Shown here piece by piece: positions 50,111 to 57,441 of a DNA stretch of 64,000 nucleotides (the stretch's first letter is position 1; each line of letters begins with the position of its first letter). Under the pieces are notes generated by a model. That model had not been told where the DNA came from, did not search any database, and worked only from the letters and a program-made list of their open reading frames with translations. The DNA comes from Flavobacterium segetis (GTDB taxonomy: Bacteria; Bacteroidota; Bacteroidia; Flavobacteriales; Flavobacteriaceae), in contig NZ_FQWE01000008.1 of the NCBI RefSeq assembly GCF_900129575.1, forward strand, positions 1 through 64,000, written 5' to 3'. The position numbers and the translations under genes are program-made.

Positions 50111-50640
50111 ATGAAAATAATTTCAATAGAGAATAATCTTGTTTTTCCAAAATACAAACAAATTATTCACTTAATAGAAAAGGCAATTGAGGGTGAAAAT
50201 CTTAAAAAGGAGATAAATTACCATCAGCAAACAAGATATGTGAAGAACAGCACCTATCTAGAGACACTATGCTTAAAGCGGATGGGAAATTAAAAAAAGA
50301 GTAATTATCTTTACTAGTCCTAGTAAGGGATATCATATAAAAAGTAATGAAACTACCGTAAAACAAAAGGTTTTTTTATTTGATGGTTAAGGATCTTCAA
50401 TGAAGTTGCATACAATTCCTTTTTGACGAGCAAATATTCAGGACTTTAGAATGATGTTTTTTTCATCATTCCACTATTGAATTATTTTTGTACCAACTGA
50501 CAAATAATGCAAATGGAAATTATATCAAATATATTTGAAATTATATCTATTATAAAAACCCTACCAGTTAAAAAAGTGTAAATATTAGATCAAACAAGCC
50601 CTAAACTAAAAATGCATTTATCCATTGTACCTATAAAGAC
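50111..50640 (+). pseudogene. Decayed GntR/LacI-like regulator, paralogue of the gene at 19.3 kb
   Basis: It begins MKIISIENNLVFPKYKQIIHLIEKAIEG, parallel to the intact protein. After a frameshift it continues KLPSANKICEEQHLSRDTM and then GYHIKSNETTVKQKVFLF, before several stops. Weaker traces of the ligand-binding domain (NANGNYIKYI) persist to about 50640. It diverges from galM, the usual place of a local repressor gene, so it is probably the original gal regulator whose job passed to the intact copy. Confidence 0.8.
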
Positions 50641-50657
50641 TCAAACGATATTTAAGA

Positions 50658-50928
50658 GGTTCTGTTGCGTCTCTTTAATAACTATTATCTTTTGCACTTT
50701 AAAATATTATAGATGAGTGCCAAAAGTCATTTTTATCCCAAAGCTATTATTCTTCAAGCCGTTTATTTTGAAATGAGATTTACATTGAGTTATAGGGATG
50801 TTTAGGAAATAATGAAAATGCGCGGAATAGCAGTTGATCATGCTACGATTAAGTGCAGGGTTTTTTTGATTGAATCACAAGCTAAAACGTCCAAAAAAGG
50901 ATTGTATTCTATTGTTAGTAGGTTTTAA
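50658..50928 (+). mobile_element. IS6-family transposase fragment
   Basis: ggttctgttgcgt at 50658-50670 resembles the IS6 terminal repeat (GGTTCTGTTGCAAA-like). ATG at 50713 begins MSAKSHFYPKAIILQAVYFE, then RFTLSYRDV, a stop, and MKMRGIAVDHATIK, the N-terminal region of IS6 transposases. The DDE catalytic core is absent, so only the 5' end of the element remains. Confidence 0.7.
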
Positions 50929-50967
50929 TTCAGTTGTGGACTAAATGTGGGCTATAAGTAAAATAAA

Positions 50968-51006
50968 AAAACCCTAAATTACTGATCAACAGTGGTTAGG
51001 GTTTTT
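50968..51006 (+). terminator. Hairpin terminator downstream of the IS6 fragment
   Basis: aaaccctaa (50969-50977) pairs with ttagggttt (50996-51004), flanked by A-run and T-run, so it could work in both directions. Confidence 0.7.
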
Positions 51007-51010
51007 ATTC

Positions 51011-51027
51011 TGGCGGAGAAAGAGGGA
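51011..51027. other. tRNA 3'-end-like fragment, possible attachment-site remnant
   Basis: tggcggagaaagaggga matches, on the minus strand, the acceptor/T-arm end of a flavobacterial tRNA gene. It then diverges (cttgtcaacc instead of ttcgaacc), and no tRNA body follows. Such fragments mark old tRNA-targeted integrations. It lies at the left side of the hip/DUF5675 accessory region. The gap 51028-51343 shows no gene. Confidence 0.35.
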
Positions 51028-51343
51028 CTTGTCAACCTCTGTCAAGCCCTGATTTTATTGACTTAGCGTTTGTTTTTCAAAATGAGTGCACCGAATTATG
51101 CACCTTTAAATTTCACTCAATTTAGTACTCGTATTGATAACTCAAATTTAATCAATTTTATTGGAATTTGCACCATTGATTGGTTCAAAATATGGTTTGG
51201 CTAAGTAGTATTTTACCGAATCATTATATTTTTAAGCTGTTCAATTTTTAAGCTTGTACAGTAACAAAAATTGATCTAGTTATTAAAGTTTTGTTCTGAT
51301 TTTAGCATCCAATTTTTTAAGAATAGATTCCGTTTATCAACGA

Positions 51344-52609
51344 TTAGTTCTTTATAAAATAAAAATCGTTTTCAATTGTATTGATTATATTTTCTGGGAT
51401 ATTTAATTCAGTGGCATATTTTTTCCAGAATACTGCTGTGTTCTGAACCTCATCAATAATCCCTTTAGGGTTTTTAACAGCAAATTCCTCTGCAATTAAT
51501 AGGACATCATTCCAGTTTATATCCTGTCGTTTGCCATTAATCGATAAAGCTCTTGCAATACTTGTAAAAGTAAGCAATGGGTTTAGGGCATACGTTATAT
51601 CATACGCTGGGGAAAGATTCCAGCTATTTTTGTCTTTATCGTAGATGAAGCTGTGGTTCTTTAAATGGTCGTCTACGTTTTTGAATACTACATTAAATAT
51701 CATTCTTCTAAAGAGTTGCTGGATGTCTTTGTGTGGAACATCTAAACTAATGGAAAGTTTAAACAGATTTTCATAGGATGAATTATCAGGTTTTTTAAAA
51801 TCCCAGCCTGTAAGACCCGATGCTGTAAGCACGTGTTGCTTTTGTCCTTTTTGTCTGTCGTATCGTGAGGTGGCAAAATGCGTGTCATCGATTAATTTTG
51901 AAGGCATCATATCAACACCAGCCTCCTGAGCCATTAAATAATAGACGTATTCTACCTTTTCTTTATTATAACTCCGTGGTTCTTCCAAATGGAGTTTCAC
52001 AATGTAATGGTTATACTCTTCAGAGAATATTCGGTCTCCTGCGACGATGGCACCGGTTTCCTTGTTTTCTGAAACTACTATTTTAGGTCTTACACCTCCT
52101 GCGGAAGTACCAATTTTAAATATGTTTAAAAGCGATAAATCACTCGGGTTGTTTGGCGTGGTTTCGTCTTTTAGATGTAAGACACGTTCAAGAACCTTCA
52201 CCATTTCTTCAATATCAATTTTGTAGGTCATAGGTAGGTCTTTGACGGGACGGTATTCCAGCGCACCCATACCACGGTCGGAGACATAAGTTAATTGTTC
52301 TAAAGGTGTAATTTTAAATCCTTTTTCCTTAGCGTTGAACCATTCCTGGAAAATGATGTTCCCAAACATATCCGGGAGGGAATCGGCAATCATAGGAGGA
52401 AGACCTTTAAACGTTTCTCCTTCAAATTGGGTGAATACCTGTACTGGTTTTATTCTCTTAAACAGGAAAGGAAACATATTGGAATACTTGCCCGAATCTA
52501 AAAATTCAGGATTGTATTGGAAATAGCATTTACGTTGGTTGAAATCGTATCCTAATTTTCCTATCTCGGTATCGAAAGCGATGATTGATATGCTTTTATC
52601 TGCTGCCAT
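51344..52609 (-). CDS. HipA-type Ser/Thr kinase toxin (single chain)
   Basis: 421 residues with both HipA parts fused: N-subdomain (about 15-125; FEGLPP-like GETFKGLPPMIADSLPD) and kinase core. Gly-rich loop GTSAGGVRPKIVV, catalytic FKNVDDHLKNHSF and metal-binding LSPAYDITY are intact. HipA toxins phosphorylate targets such as glutamyl-tRNA synthetase and cause dormancy. The partner HTH gene lies 2 bp upstream. Length is close to E. coli HipA (440). Confidence 0.92.
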   Translation of the reverse strand: MAADKSISIIAFDTEIGKLGYDFNQRKCYFQYNPEFLDSGKYSNMFPFLFKRIKPVQVFTQFEGETFKGLPPMIADSLPDMFGNIIFQEWFNAKEKGFKITPLEQLTYVSDRGMGALEYRPVKDLPMTYKIDIEEMVKVLERVLHLKDETTPNNPSDLSLLNIFKIGTSAGGVRPKIVVSENKETGAIVAGDRIFSEEYNHYIVKLHLEEPRSYNKEKVEYVYYLMAQEAGVDMMPSKLIDDTHFATSRYDRQKGQKQHVLTASGLTGWDFKKPDNSSYENLFKLSISLDVPHKDIQQLFRRMIFNVVFKNVDDHLKNHSFIYDKDKNSWNLSPAYDITYALNPLLTFTSIARALSINGKRQDINWNDVLLIAEEFAVKNPKGIIDEVQNTAVFWKKYATELNIPENIINTIENDFYFIKN

Positions 52610-52611
52610 AA

Positions 52612-52875
52612 TTAGTACAATGAGATGTTATTATCGGTTTGATCTAGGGTATCGATAGCAAGGAAAATGGTTTCGAGGACATTAAAATGATTGGCTACTT
52701 TCAGTATATTATCTAATGTGGCATTTTTGCCATTCTCAATATTCTGAATGGTGGTGCGGGAGATATCAAGCTCTTTGGCAAGTTCATCTCGGGATAAACC
52801 GTATTCTTTCCTTTTGTTTTTACAAAACGCTCCGATTTTGAGTTTAACCGATTTTATTGTGATTGGATCTAGCAT
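52612..52875 (-). CDS. HipB-type HTH antitoxin
   Basis: 87 residues. XRE/HTH_3 fold: IGAFCKNKRKEYGLSRDELAKELDISRTTIQNIENGKNATLDNILKVANHF. Two bases separate its stop from the HipA start. It should repress the operon through the inverted repeats at 52882-52936 and bind HipA. Confidence 0.92.
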   Translation of the reverse strand: MLDPITIKSVKLKIGAFCKNKRKEYGLSRDELAKELDISRTTIQNIENGKNATLDNILKVANHFNVLETIFLAIDTLDQTDNNISLY

Positions 52876-52881
52876 AAAATA

Positions 52882-52936
52882 ACCATTATATTAATCAAAA
52901 TTAGTTAAATATATTAGATATAACTATTATAATGGT
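52882..52936. promoter_or_regulatory. Nested inverted repeats upstream of HipB/HipA operon
   Basis: accattata (52882-52890) and tataatggt (52928-52936) are exact reverse complements. Inside them tagtta and taacta form a second pair. They lie 7-61 bp before the HipB-type start codon, fitting an autorepressor operator. Confidence 0.55.
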
Positions 52937-52964
52937 AAAATATTGTGAAATGGCATCAGTGAGT

Positions 52965-53168
52965 TTAACCTATAATATGTAATTCTACCTGCTCTTGTTT
53001 CAGGCTAGTGTATTGGCAGAACTCTTGCACGGATACAAACTCCGTAGGGAGCTTGTTAAGCTCCTTTCTGATGTTTTGCAACATCCTAATGCTTTGTCGA
53101 TAACTCTTTCCGGTAATACGTTGTATGTCTTTAGGGTAGATACACAATCTCGTGGTTGCTGCTTTCAT
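52965..53168 (-). CDS. Small conserved protein, possible winged-helix DNA-binding protein
   Basis: 67 residues: IYPKDIQRITGKSYRQSIRMLQNIR, then a conserved hydrophilic turn and EFCQYTSLKQEQVELHI. It resembles a family of short Bacteroidota proteins found beside mobile or phage-related genes, with two helical segments suggesting a helix-turn-helix or excisionase-like fold. It sits between the two hip modules on the same strand. Function unknown; the family assignment is from memory of similar sequences and is moderate only. Confidence 0.6.
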   Translation of the reverse strand: MKAATTRLCIYPKDIQRITGKSYRQSIRMLQNIRKELNKLPTEFVSVQEFCQYTSLKQEQVELHIIG

Positions 53169-53257
53169 ACTCTATCTATAGCTTTGATTGGGCTTTGGCT
53201 TACTTTAAAATTCTATTATCCATACTTCTAAGTAAAATTAAGCAAAAAAGTGCTTGT

Positions 53258-54214
53258 TTACTTAGACTGAAATAAACTGCTGTATCTTTCCTCTACTGAT
53301 AGTTTGTATTTTTCTTTGAATACTTCAGACAGGAATGAATTGTCGATCCACTGCATGGCAATTGGTTTGTTTTTTTGGAATCGTTTTACTATTCCTTTTA
53401 GTTGTTTTTCGTTAAGACCAAGGTTTGTGCCTAGTGTTTGGAAATGCTCCCATTTTAGTTTTTTCTTTTTTCGATCGAGAGTTAAGGCTAGTTCTTCGGT
53501 GTCTTCCGGGTTTACTATGGCCACGTTCAACAGATCATAGGCTGGAGCCAATGTCCAACTATCCCCTGTATTGATCATCGAGAAGTTCTTCAGGTGCATG
53601 TCGTTGTTTCCGGTCAGGTAGCTAAAAATACCCAGTTCCAAAAAGTATAGTTTGTCCAGTAAGGTGTTGTCTGAGAATTCGTTGATGGCTTTGCCTATTT
53701 TCTCCATCGAGCTTTTGTATTTGTCAAAAGCTTCCGTGATTTGGAACATGTCGAGCATGTGGATTTTTTCTCCAGTAGCTGTCCTATCAATGCGTTTGGT
53801 AATATAGGAAAGCTCGCCAGATTGTAGTCGGATCAAGCTTGATTTTACAGTGTTAATTCCAAAAGCTTCTGCAATGCGCATCGTTACATGTTCATTTGCG
53901 GGCATTTCAGGGAATTGTTCGGATGGCGGTTTGAAAATATAATTACCGCCCAAAGCACCTACCACGGTAAGGCGTCCTTTATTCCCGTCCTGAATCGTGT
54001 CATTTACTATTGATAGTGATAATTTGGGTTGTACCCCAGGAACTGCTACGCTTCTCTCCACGACATTTAGCGCTAAGGCGGTCATTTGTTGTAGGGTATG
54101 TTCAAATGTAGGTTGGTGTTTTGTTCCAAAAAACGCTAAGCTACATTGCTCGTGAAAATCACCTTCAATTGTATCCTCTAGTATCTGATAACAGTATATG
54201 CATTGTTTACTCAT
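53258..54214 (-). CDS. HipT-like kinase toxin of a split HipBST system
   Basis: 318 residues from ATG at 54214 (MSKQCIYCYQ); ATG 54220 is also possible. The frame open further upstream belongs to the overlapping hipS-like gene. It starts with a CxxC...HxxC zinc-ribbon-like segment (Cys5, Cys8, His21, Cys24). The kinase core follows directly, without the HipA N-subdomain. The Gly-rich loop VPGVQPKLSLSI carries Ser66 and Ser68, the S-x-S pattern of autophosphorylated HipT. Catalytic NNDMHLKNFSM and LAPAYDLL are intact. E. coli HipT is about 335 residues and phosphorylates tryptophanyl-tRNA synthetase; the target here is unknown. It overlaps the hipS-like gene by 8 bp. Confidence 0.85.
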   Translation of the reverse strand: MSKQCIYCYQILEDTIEGDFHEQCSLAFFGTKHQPTFEHTLQQMTALALNVVERSVAVPGVQPKLSLSIVNDTIQDGNKGRLTVVGALGGNYIFKPPSEQFPEMPANEHVTMRIAEAFGINTVKSSLIRLQSGELSYITKRIDRTATGEKIHMLDMFQITEAFDKYKSSMEKIGKAINEFSDNTLLDKLYFLELGIFSYLTGNNDMHLKNFSMINTGDSWTLAPAYDLLNVAIVNPEDTEELALTLDRKKKKLKWEHFQTLGTNLGLNEKQLKGIVKRFQKNKPIAMQWIDNSFLSEVFKEKYKLSVEERYSSLFQSK

Positions 54215-54539
54215 TTTCATTTGGTATTGGTTGAACACTGACGGCACCGATACAATTTTGGCAGCAGGCCAAGAGTAATCCCATACGGTCATTGGGATTG
54301 ATTTTCCAGTTTTTGGATGCGATATCCAGTAGCCAGCCTTCAGGAATTAGTCCTTCAAAAAAGGGGAATAATCGTTTGTCGGTATATGTTTTAGGACTTA
54401 CTGGCATCGTAAACGTAATGAACTGCTTGGGATGTTTCTTTATGTATTGTTCTTTATACTGAAAGATATAGTCTCCTTCATCTGTTTCGGTGAGTATTCC
54501 CGCTAAGACGTCTTTATAATGTATTGCTGCTTTTCTCAT
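54207..54539 (-). CDS. HipS-like protein (separate HipA N-subdomain), probable antitoxin
   Basis: 110 residues. RKAAIHYKDVLAGILTETDEGDYIFQY, then TMPVSPKTYTDKRLFPFFEGLIPEGWLLDIA is the HipA N-subdomain-1, here a separate gene. The 110-residue length equals that of HipS, the real antitoxin in the three-gene HipBST systems. Its start overlaps the hipB-like stop (TAATG) and its end overlaps the kinase start, so all three are translationally coupled. Confidence 0.85.
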   Translation of the reverse strand: MRKAAIHYKDVLAGILTETDEGDYIFQYKEQYIKKHPKQFITFTMPVSPKTYTDKRLFPFFEGLIPEGWLLDIASKNWKINPNDRMGLLLACCQNCIGAVSVQPIPNENE

Positions 54540-54775
54540 TATTCTTTCTTTTCATTTTTGGATAATTCTCTTGCGTTAACCGGTGCGAGGGTATGCCCGA
54601 ACATCCGGAGCACTTGATTTACCTTCTCGAGATTTAGATTTTCTTTGCCTTGTTCTATTTTTCGAATAACGGTAAGTGCTACTCCAGCACGTTCTGCAAA
54701 TGCTTCCTGGGTAAGGTTTACTTCATTTCTTTTTTCTTTTACAAAGTCTGCTAGTGTCATCATGATTATATGCAT
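54539..54775 (-). CDS. HipB-like HTH protein of the split HipBST system
   Basis: 78 residues (MMTL at 54763 is an alternative start). HTH_3 fold: FVKEKRNEVNLTQEAFAERAGVALTVIRKIEQGKENLNLEKVNQVLRMFGHTLAPV. In HipBST, HipB mainly represses and assists HipS. Two palindromes matching each other lie 28-90 bp upstream of this gene. Confidence 0.9.
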   Translation of the reverse strand: MHIIMMTLADFVKEKRNEVNLTQEAFAERAGVALTVIRKIEQGKENLNLEKVNQVLRMFGHTLAPVNARELSKNEKKE

Positions 54776-54802
54776 TTACATCGAATTAGAACAAATATAT
54801 GA

Positions 54803-54826
54803 AATTATATGTAAAAGCATATAATT
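54803..54826. promoter_or_regulatory. HipB-type operator, site 1
   Basis: aattatatg - taaaag - catataatt: perfect 9-bp inverted repeat with 6-bp spacer. Same TATATG-N6-CATATA core as site 2, 40 bp away centre to centre. Confidence 0.7.
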
Positions 54827-54844
54827 TACATGCTAAAACACACT

Positions 54845-54864
54845 CTATATGTAATTGCATATAG
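54845..54864. promoter_or_regulatory. HipB-type operator, site 2
   Basis: ctatatg - taattg - catatag: perfect 7-bp inverted repeat with 6-bp spacer. Spacer begins TAA and ends G like site 1. Confidence 0.7.
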
Positions 54865-55067
54865 AAATTTATAACTCGTAACGAACTCACAAGTGTCATT
54901 TAGGTCGATTTATGCCATCTGTGTCTGATTCTGCCAAATGGACTTCTAGGCCTTTTTAATTTCAGCTATTTAGCTAAAATTTGTATTCAAATCAATTGAT
55001 AAGTGTTGCAACAGGATGACGATTGAATTCATTTTAAATTAATTTATAAACTTAAATTTTAGGAATT

Positions 55068-55823
55068 ATGGCAAGACAGAAAGGCATAATTAAGTTGAAA
55101 AGTACTATTGGAGATATTACTTTTTACAAGACCCAAGACGGGCATTTGGCACGTGAAAAAGGAGGCATCGATGCCAGCAGAATCAAAAATGATCCTGCGT
55201 TTCAAAGAACGCGTGAGAACGGTTCTGAATTTGGAAGAGCCGGCAAGGCTGGGAAAATTTTAAGAACGGCTTTGAGAGGGTTGCTTTTAAATTCTGTGGA
55301 CGATAGAGTGGTAAGTCGGTTGACGCAAGCCATGGTAAAAGTTATCCAAGCTGATATGGTCAGTGTAGGTGGGTTACGAAATGTGATTGACGGTGAAGCG
55401 GAATTGCTTGCTGGGTTTGAGTTCAACATCAGGGGGAAATTAGGGACCAGTATGTTTGCTCCTTATGAGGGGGCTATCGACCGAACATCTGGAGATATAA
55501 CGGTAGATGTGGCGTCGTTTGTACCGGCAATCATGATTGCTGCTCCCGGAGGAACGACTCACTTTAAAATTATTTCAGCTGGTGCTGAAATTGATTTTGA
55601 GGCAGAGACTTTTGTTTCTACAAATTCTGAGACGGCCATCCCTCCTTGGGACATGGTTCCAACGATGGCCATTAGTCATGTAAATGCGGTTACTCCTAAT
55701 AGCACAAAACCGTTGTTTTTGGCTTTAGGTGTTGAGTTTTACCAACAAGTAAATGGCCAGATGTATCCTTTGAAAAATGGATCCTACAACCCGTTAGCTT
55801 TGGTTAGCGTAAGCGGATTGTAA
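55068..55823 (+). CDS. Conserved Bacteroidota protein of unknown function
   Basis: 251 residues without signal peptide or membrane segment. It opens ARQKGIIKLKSTIGDITFYK, then REKGGIDASRIKNDPAFQRT and ENGSEFGRAGKAGKILRTAL, a basic, strongly conserved-looking start. A beta-rich rest follows. I know this start (K-G-G-x-x-x-x-R-I-x-x-D-P-x-F-x-x-T-R-E-N) from unannotated Bacteroidota proteins, often beside DUF5675 genes. It is first of a three- or four-gene plus-strand cassette, 109 bp before the DUF5675 gene. A structural or phage-derived role is possible; no function can be named. Confidence 0.75.
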   Translation: MARQKGIIKLKSTIGDITFYKTQDGHLAREKGGIDASRIKNDPAFQRTRENGSEFGRAGKAGKILRTALRGLLLNSVDDRVVSRLTQAMVKVIQADMVSVGGLRNVIDGEAELLAGFEFNIRGKLGTSMFAPYEGAIDRTSGDITVDVASFVPAIMIAAPGGTTHFKIISAGAEIDFEAETFVSTNSETAIPPWDMVPTMAISHVNAVTPNSTKPLFLALGVEFYQQVNGQMYPLKNGSYNPLALVSVSGL

Positions 55824-55845
55824 TACCGATTATGTATTCAATATA

Positions 55846-55863
55846 GTCCAATGAAAATTGGAC
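55846..55863 (+). terminator. Weak hairpin after the unknown gene
   Basis: gtccaa - tgaaaa - ttggac, within a larger imperfect palindrome bounded by ccgat and atcgg (55826-55882). No strong U-tract, so termination is uncertain. Confidence 0.3.
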
Positions 55864-55932
55864 CATTTTCATACTATATCGGCATTATACCAGAAAATTT
55901 GCGGATAAATACAAAAATATAATTGATATAAG

Positions 55933-56355
55933 ATGGGTTTAGTATTAACCAGAATCTATTTTCCTGAAGGAACGCAAGGGATGCTAGAATGGAACGGTAC
56001 ATTAGTTTGTTATACCATCGAATTGCCTTGGTTGGGAAACCAAAGGCGTATCTCTTGTATTCCGGAACGAGAATATGTTTTGCAGAAGCGGTTTAGCCCA
56101 AAATTTAAATGGCACTTGCATTTGAGAAATGTTCCAGGAAGAGATTTAATCTTGATCCATCCCGCCAATGACGCCAAAAAAGAATTGTTGGGCTGTATTG
56201 CTCCTGTAACGCAACATAGTGGAGTAGGAAAGGGCCGTTCCTCGCGAAAAGCGTTGGATAAGCTAAAATCTTTAGTTTACGCAGCTTTGGAACGTGATGA
56301 AGTAGTGAAAATTAGTGTTCAATCAGATTCCCAAAAGGGAATGATAAAGAAATAA
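55933..56355 (+). CDS. DUF5675-family protein
   Basis: 140 residues. LTRIYFPEGTQGMLEW, CYTIELPWLGNQRRISCIPEREY, then RDLILIHPAND followed after a few residues by LGCIAPV, the DUF5675 pattern. The spaced IHxxN...GCI motif recalls the His/Cys active site of L,D-transpeptidase (YkuD-like) folds, so action on peptidoglycan is conceivable but not established. It is followed 3 bp later by a small membrane protein gene, a lysis-cassette-like order. Confidence 0.8.
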   Translation: MGLVLTRIYFPEGTQGMLEWNGTLVCYTIELPWLGNQRRISCIPEREYVLQKRFSPKFKWHLHLRNVPGRDLILIHPANDAKKELLGCIAPVTQHSGVGKGRSSRKALDKLKSLVYAALERDEVVKISVQSDSQKGMIKK

Positions 56356-56358
56356 ATT

Positions 56359-56619
56359 ATGAATTTAATAAAACGAGTGAAAGGTCCAACTTCTAAGCTT
56401 TTTAGGATTTGGAAAAACATTGGATTGGCTTTATTGAATATAAGCGGGAGTGTGATTGCGGCGGAAATTGTTTTGCCTGTTGCTGTAGTCAGTATTGCAG
56501 GATATATCGCTGTTGCTGGAGGGGTTATTTCTGCTATCAGTCAGGTTACAGTTGATGAAGCAGCCCTGTTGAAGGCAGAACAAGAAATAATTCCAAAATC
56601 TAGAAGCGATAGAGATTAA
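56359..56619 (+). CDS. Small membrane protein (holin-like size)
   Basis: 86 residues. Basic N-terminus (MNLIKRVKGPTSK), two hydrophobic segments (about 22-40 LALLNISGSVIAAEI and 38-62 VLPVAVVSIAGYIAVAGGVI), charged C-terminus ending SRSDRD. It follows the DUF5675 gene by 3 bp and is probably translated with it. Size and topology would suit a holin, but no family is recognised. Confidence 0.65.
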   Translation: MNLIKRVKGPTSKLFRIWKNIGLALLNISGSVIAAEIVLPVAVVSIAGYIAVAGGVISAISQVTVDEAALLKAEQEIIPKSRSDRD

Positions 56620-56653
56620 TCTTACTTTAAAATCAGGCACTAATTTAGGAATT

Positions 56654-56839
56654 TTGTTGAGTATTGTGCCCAATATTATCTCTAAAGATATGTTAAAAAC
56701 TATTATCTTAGTTTTTCTTGGAGCAATAGTTAGTTTTCTAGTTTTACTGCTGCTTAAAAGTCTCAATAAGAAGTATATAATTAAGTTTAACCCTAGTTGT
56801 AGTGACCTTTGGGTTAAGCAAAATGAGAGCCCAAACTGA
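56654..56839 (+). CDS. Second small membrane protein, start uncertain
   Basis: 61 residues from TTG at 56654; the frame is open further upstream into the preceding gene, so a non-ATG start is possible. LSIVPNIISKDMLKTIILVFLGAIVSFLVLLLLKSL gives one amphipathic start and one long membrane helix, followed by a basic tail. It resembles short Bacteroidota membrane proteins found next to DUF5675 genes. Probably the fourth gene of the cassette. Confidence 0.45.
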   Translation: MLSIVPNIISKDMLKTIILVFLGAIVSFLVLLLLKSLNKKYIIKFNPSCSDLWVKQNESPN

Positions 56840-57378
56840 AAACTAATGATTTTTTTGCTTGCGTTACCACTGCTTTTGTTTGGTATCAAAGCGATTCGCA
56901 GTGTGCTATTTACTAAACATATTGTTGTGCTTCGCACCTACTTTACTATGAATTATATGCTCTATTCTTTCTTTAACTAAGAAATTAAAACTATTCCTGT
57001 CGCCATTTTTTGGATCATTTGTAATAGAAATGTAGGTTTTCAATCTTCACCTTGCATAGCGATACCTTCGAGCTTTTCTCAGCAGGATACTTTTTAGGTA
57101 GAGGAATTTTAGAACGGGACAAACACGTAAACAAAAACTAAAAAAAACTAAAAAAAAAATATTGTAGAAAATTTTTGTACCATCCTCTTTTTCATTAGGA
57201 TAACCCATACCGAGATACCTTTATAATTACAAAATTTTGTACACAGTTACCATTTATCGCAATTAAAATGTGTGAATACATAAAATATTAAAAAGATAAT
57301 TTTCTTATTAAAAAAATAAATATATACATTTTGTCGATTATAATTGACTTTAATCGGTTTTTTTTAAATAAAACAAGA
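56840..57378. other. Intergenic region before the DUF4402 gene
   Basis: A 45-codon frame from ATG at about 56846 (MIFLLALPLLLFGIKAI) is hydrophobic at its start but has no family match and is not called. The rest is AT-rich and includes the DUF4402 promoter region. Confidence 0.4.
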
Positions 57379-57386
57379 TACCTTTG
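57379..57386 (+). promoter_or_regulatory. TAnnTTTG -7 box for DUF4402 gene
   Basis: tacctttg, an exact match to the Bacteroidota -7 consensus, 55 bp before the start codon; the -33 element is unclear. Confidence 0.55.
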
Positions 57387-57441
57387 ACCCATAATTTGAT
57401 TGTCATAAACATCATTTTTTTAACCTAAATTATTTATTATT

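Noticed and set aside
51011..51090. Complete tRNA gene
   Set aside because: Only about 17 bp resemble a tRNA 3' end; no anticodon or D arm can be folded from the following sequence.
54215..54292. Upstream extension of the HipT-like kinase
   Set aside because: The extra 26 codons lie inside the hipS-like gene in another frame; ATG at 54214 gives the usual 8-bp coupling overlap and the CxxC start seen in relatives.
56846..56983. 45-codon hydrophobic frame starting MIFLLALPLLL
   Set aside because: Hydrophobic stretches are common by chance in AT-rich DNA; no neighbour, start signal or family supports it.
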